Shown piece after piece: positions 62,602 through 64,000 of a DNA stretch of 64,000 nucleotides. Under the pieces are notes generated by a model. It had not been told where the DNA came from. It made no database searches and saw nothing but the letters and a program-made list of their open reading frames with translations. This DNA comes from Pontederia crassipes (lineage: Eukaryota > Streptophyta > Magnoliopsida > Commelinales > Pontederiaceae): contig CM060191.1 in assembly GCA_030549335.1 (NCBI GenBank), positions 55,093,447 through 55,157,446 of the forward strand, read 5' to 3'. Numbering within the stretch: the first letter of the stretch is position 1; the number at the start of each line of letters is the position of its first letter. A program made the position numbers and the translations under genes.

Positions 62602-64000
62602 GCCTGTAACTCCCCCAAAATTTGGCCCTAATTTTTAAATTTTGCTGAACTCTGGATGGCATTACATCGACCTTAACATGACCTAATTTCGTAAAACTTC
62701 ATAGCGGAAACATAATATAATAAACTTAAAACCATAACATCATAAAACAGCGAAAGACTTCATATTTAAAACTCAAGATAACATAAACTGGTCCATGGGC
62801 CTAATAGGCTCTAACGTATACTCAACAAAGGGTTCTTACAACATAAAGAGTTCAAGTAAAATACATGACTCCATAAGGCCCATAAGCCATACATAAATGA
62901 CTCTTACAAGAGTTCATCAACATGACATAATATAATTAAGATAACTTAGGCCGTAGCCCGACTCGTCCATGTGCAATGTCTTCGTCAAAAGGCCCTCATT
63001 GCCGAACCTAAGCCTCATCCATACATGCACGGATCCATGGGGTGCAGAGATTTCTCCCGTTAGAGTATGTTGAGGCCCATGCATGCTATGACCTTAGAAC
63101 ATAATCTCTACATGTCATGGCATATGCATATCATCATCATGGAACATAAATCATATGCATGCTATGAGCTACATATGCATACTACATGGCATGTGAGCAT
63201 ATCATCATGGCAAGATAAGATAACATGTAACATCATAATCTTTAAGTCAAACATATCGTAACTTCTCATCATGCTAATGCATATCATGTCTTATCTTACT
63301 TTGCTTTATCATCTTTCATCATGTCATGATATGATGTGACAAGTGGACATTTACATTGCATTCTCATAGGTGCATACTTCATCATACTCATTTAACGTCT
63401 TTACTTTATGTCCCAAGTCATTCATCATTCATCTTTTCATCTTTCATCTTTACTTATTTACTTTCTTATCTTATTGATTGGGAAGACCATGTTGAGTTCG
63501 TGGGAGAATGGCTAGCTAGGCCAATATGATGGGATCGCGGGAGGCCAATAGAGACGTCACACTTGGGGTGGAACTCGCCTCAACTTATGAAAACGTCACA
63601 CTAGGGGTGGAACTCGTTTCCCCGGAAAATGTCGCCACTTGGGGGCGGAACCCATTTCCCCTCCTCGATTACAATAAGACACATTCACGTCAATCCGACT
63701 TTTACTTGCTTTCATCAATACATACAATTATTCATACATGTTGTATGTTTTAACTCTATTTAAGATCATCCATACTTCAAATCATACTATATGTGGACAT
63801 TCAATCATAGCCAATCAGCTTCCAGAATGGGCGATCGTTTTGGATAACGGTCGACCATTGGAAGGGTATCGGTCGAACGGTCGGGTTATCGATCGACCGT
63901 TATGGTCCTTTCGGACGATCGAAATCAGACTTCGGTTCGTCCGCTAATCACAGAATGTGACACTCTTCTAAAACGGACGATCGCTGAAATAACGGTCGAC
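62602..64000 (-). repeat. LTR-like region running out of the window
   Basis: It starts TGTAACTCCCCCAAAATTTGG. It contains many CATCAT/CATATGCAT phrases, three copies of a unit with GTCACACT(T/A)GGGGTGGAACTC at 63551-63655, and a cluster of CGGTCGACC-type motifs at 63795-64000. No coding sequence was recognised. The layout resembles the long LTR of a gypsy element, but the partner LTR is not in the window, so orientation and class are unsure. Confidence 0.45.
63551..63660. repeat. Short tandem repeat, about 45-50-bp units x 3
   Basis: GACGTCACACTTGGGGTGGAAC, AACGTCACACTAGGGGTGGAAC and AATGTCGCCACTTGGGGGCGGAAC occur in succession with similar spacers (CTCGCCTC, TCGTTTCCCC, CCATTTCCCC). Confidence 0.75.

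Noticed and set aside
63551-63660. CRISPR-like array
   Set aside because: There are only three imperfect units with similar, not unique, spacers, in plant LTR-like DNA.

Overview
The window is nuclear DNA from a flowering plant, most likely a monocot. Reasons: intron-containing genes with GT/AG splicing, AT-rich intergenic DNA beside very GC-rich exons (the carboxylesterase, the F-box gene and the GH17 glucanase), and a dense, nested load of plant transposable elements (Tork-type copia, Tekay-like gypsy, CACTA, Mutator-like, hAT, LINE, SINE-like). I see no prokaryotic, organellar or viral gene and no tRNA or rRNA. The species cannot be named from sequence alone.

Layout. 1-5004: 3' part of a decayed Tork-type copia element, interrupted by an LTR-like insertion and ending in a 3' LTR. 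5005-9240: a broken carboxylesterase copy on the minus strand, hit three times: by that copia element, by a truncated CACTA element (5302-6183) and by a complete gag-only LTR element (6431-9085). 9841-17722: a second Tork copia with a perfect 5-bp target duplication, carrying a nested 1424-bp CACTA element and a second insertion that replaced half of its 3' LTR. 17995-19155: an intact F-box gene. 20970-31258: a cluster of four nearly abutting terminal-inverted-repeat elements. The largest (25475-about 30950) is a Mutator-like element with a FAR1/SWIM-type transposase pseudogene and, convergent to it, a spliced GRF-type zinc-finger gene. 33435-34382: an intact, intronless carboxylesterase, the paralogue of the copy at 5005. 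36824-43550: cytosolic glucose-6-phosphate isomerase, about 22 exons on the minus strand, with several lesions and an exact 205-bp tandem duplication of exonic sequence. 44118-45760: copia and SINE-like debris. 47851-49857: a three-exon GH17 beta-1,3-glucanase with a C-terminal X8/CBM43 domain. 51543-60490: a gypsy element with long LTRs, probably inserted near older copia debris (60890-62060). 60491-64000: further LTR fragments.

Four protein-coding loci look like host genes: F-box, carboxylesterase, PGI and GH17 glucanase. All lie on the minus strand, are separated by repeats and do not form a functional cluster. PGI may be non-functional in this assembly: two single-base losses in homopolymers could be sequencing error, but a GA in place of a GT splice donor and the exon duplication are harder to explain that way. 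The most unusual items are the Mutator-like element with a convergent GRF zinc-finger gene, and the duplication in PGI, which creates a symmetrical 108-nt fused cassette exon whose skipping would restore the normal reading.
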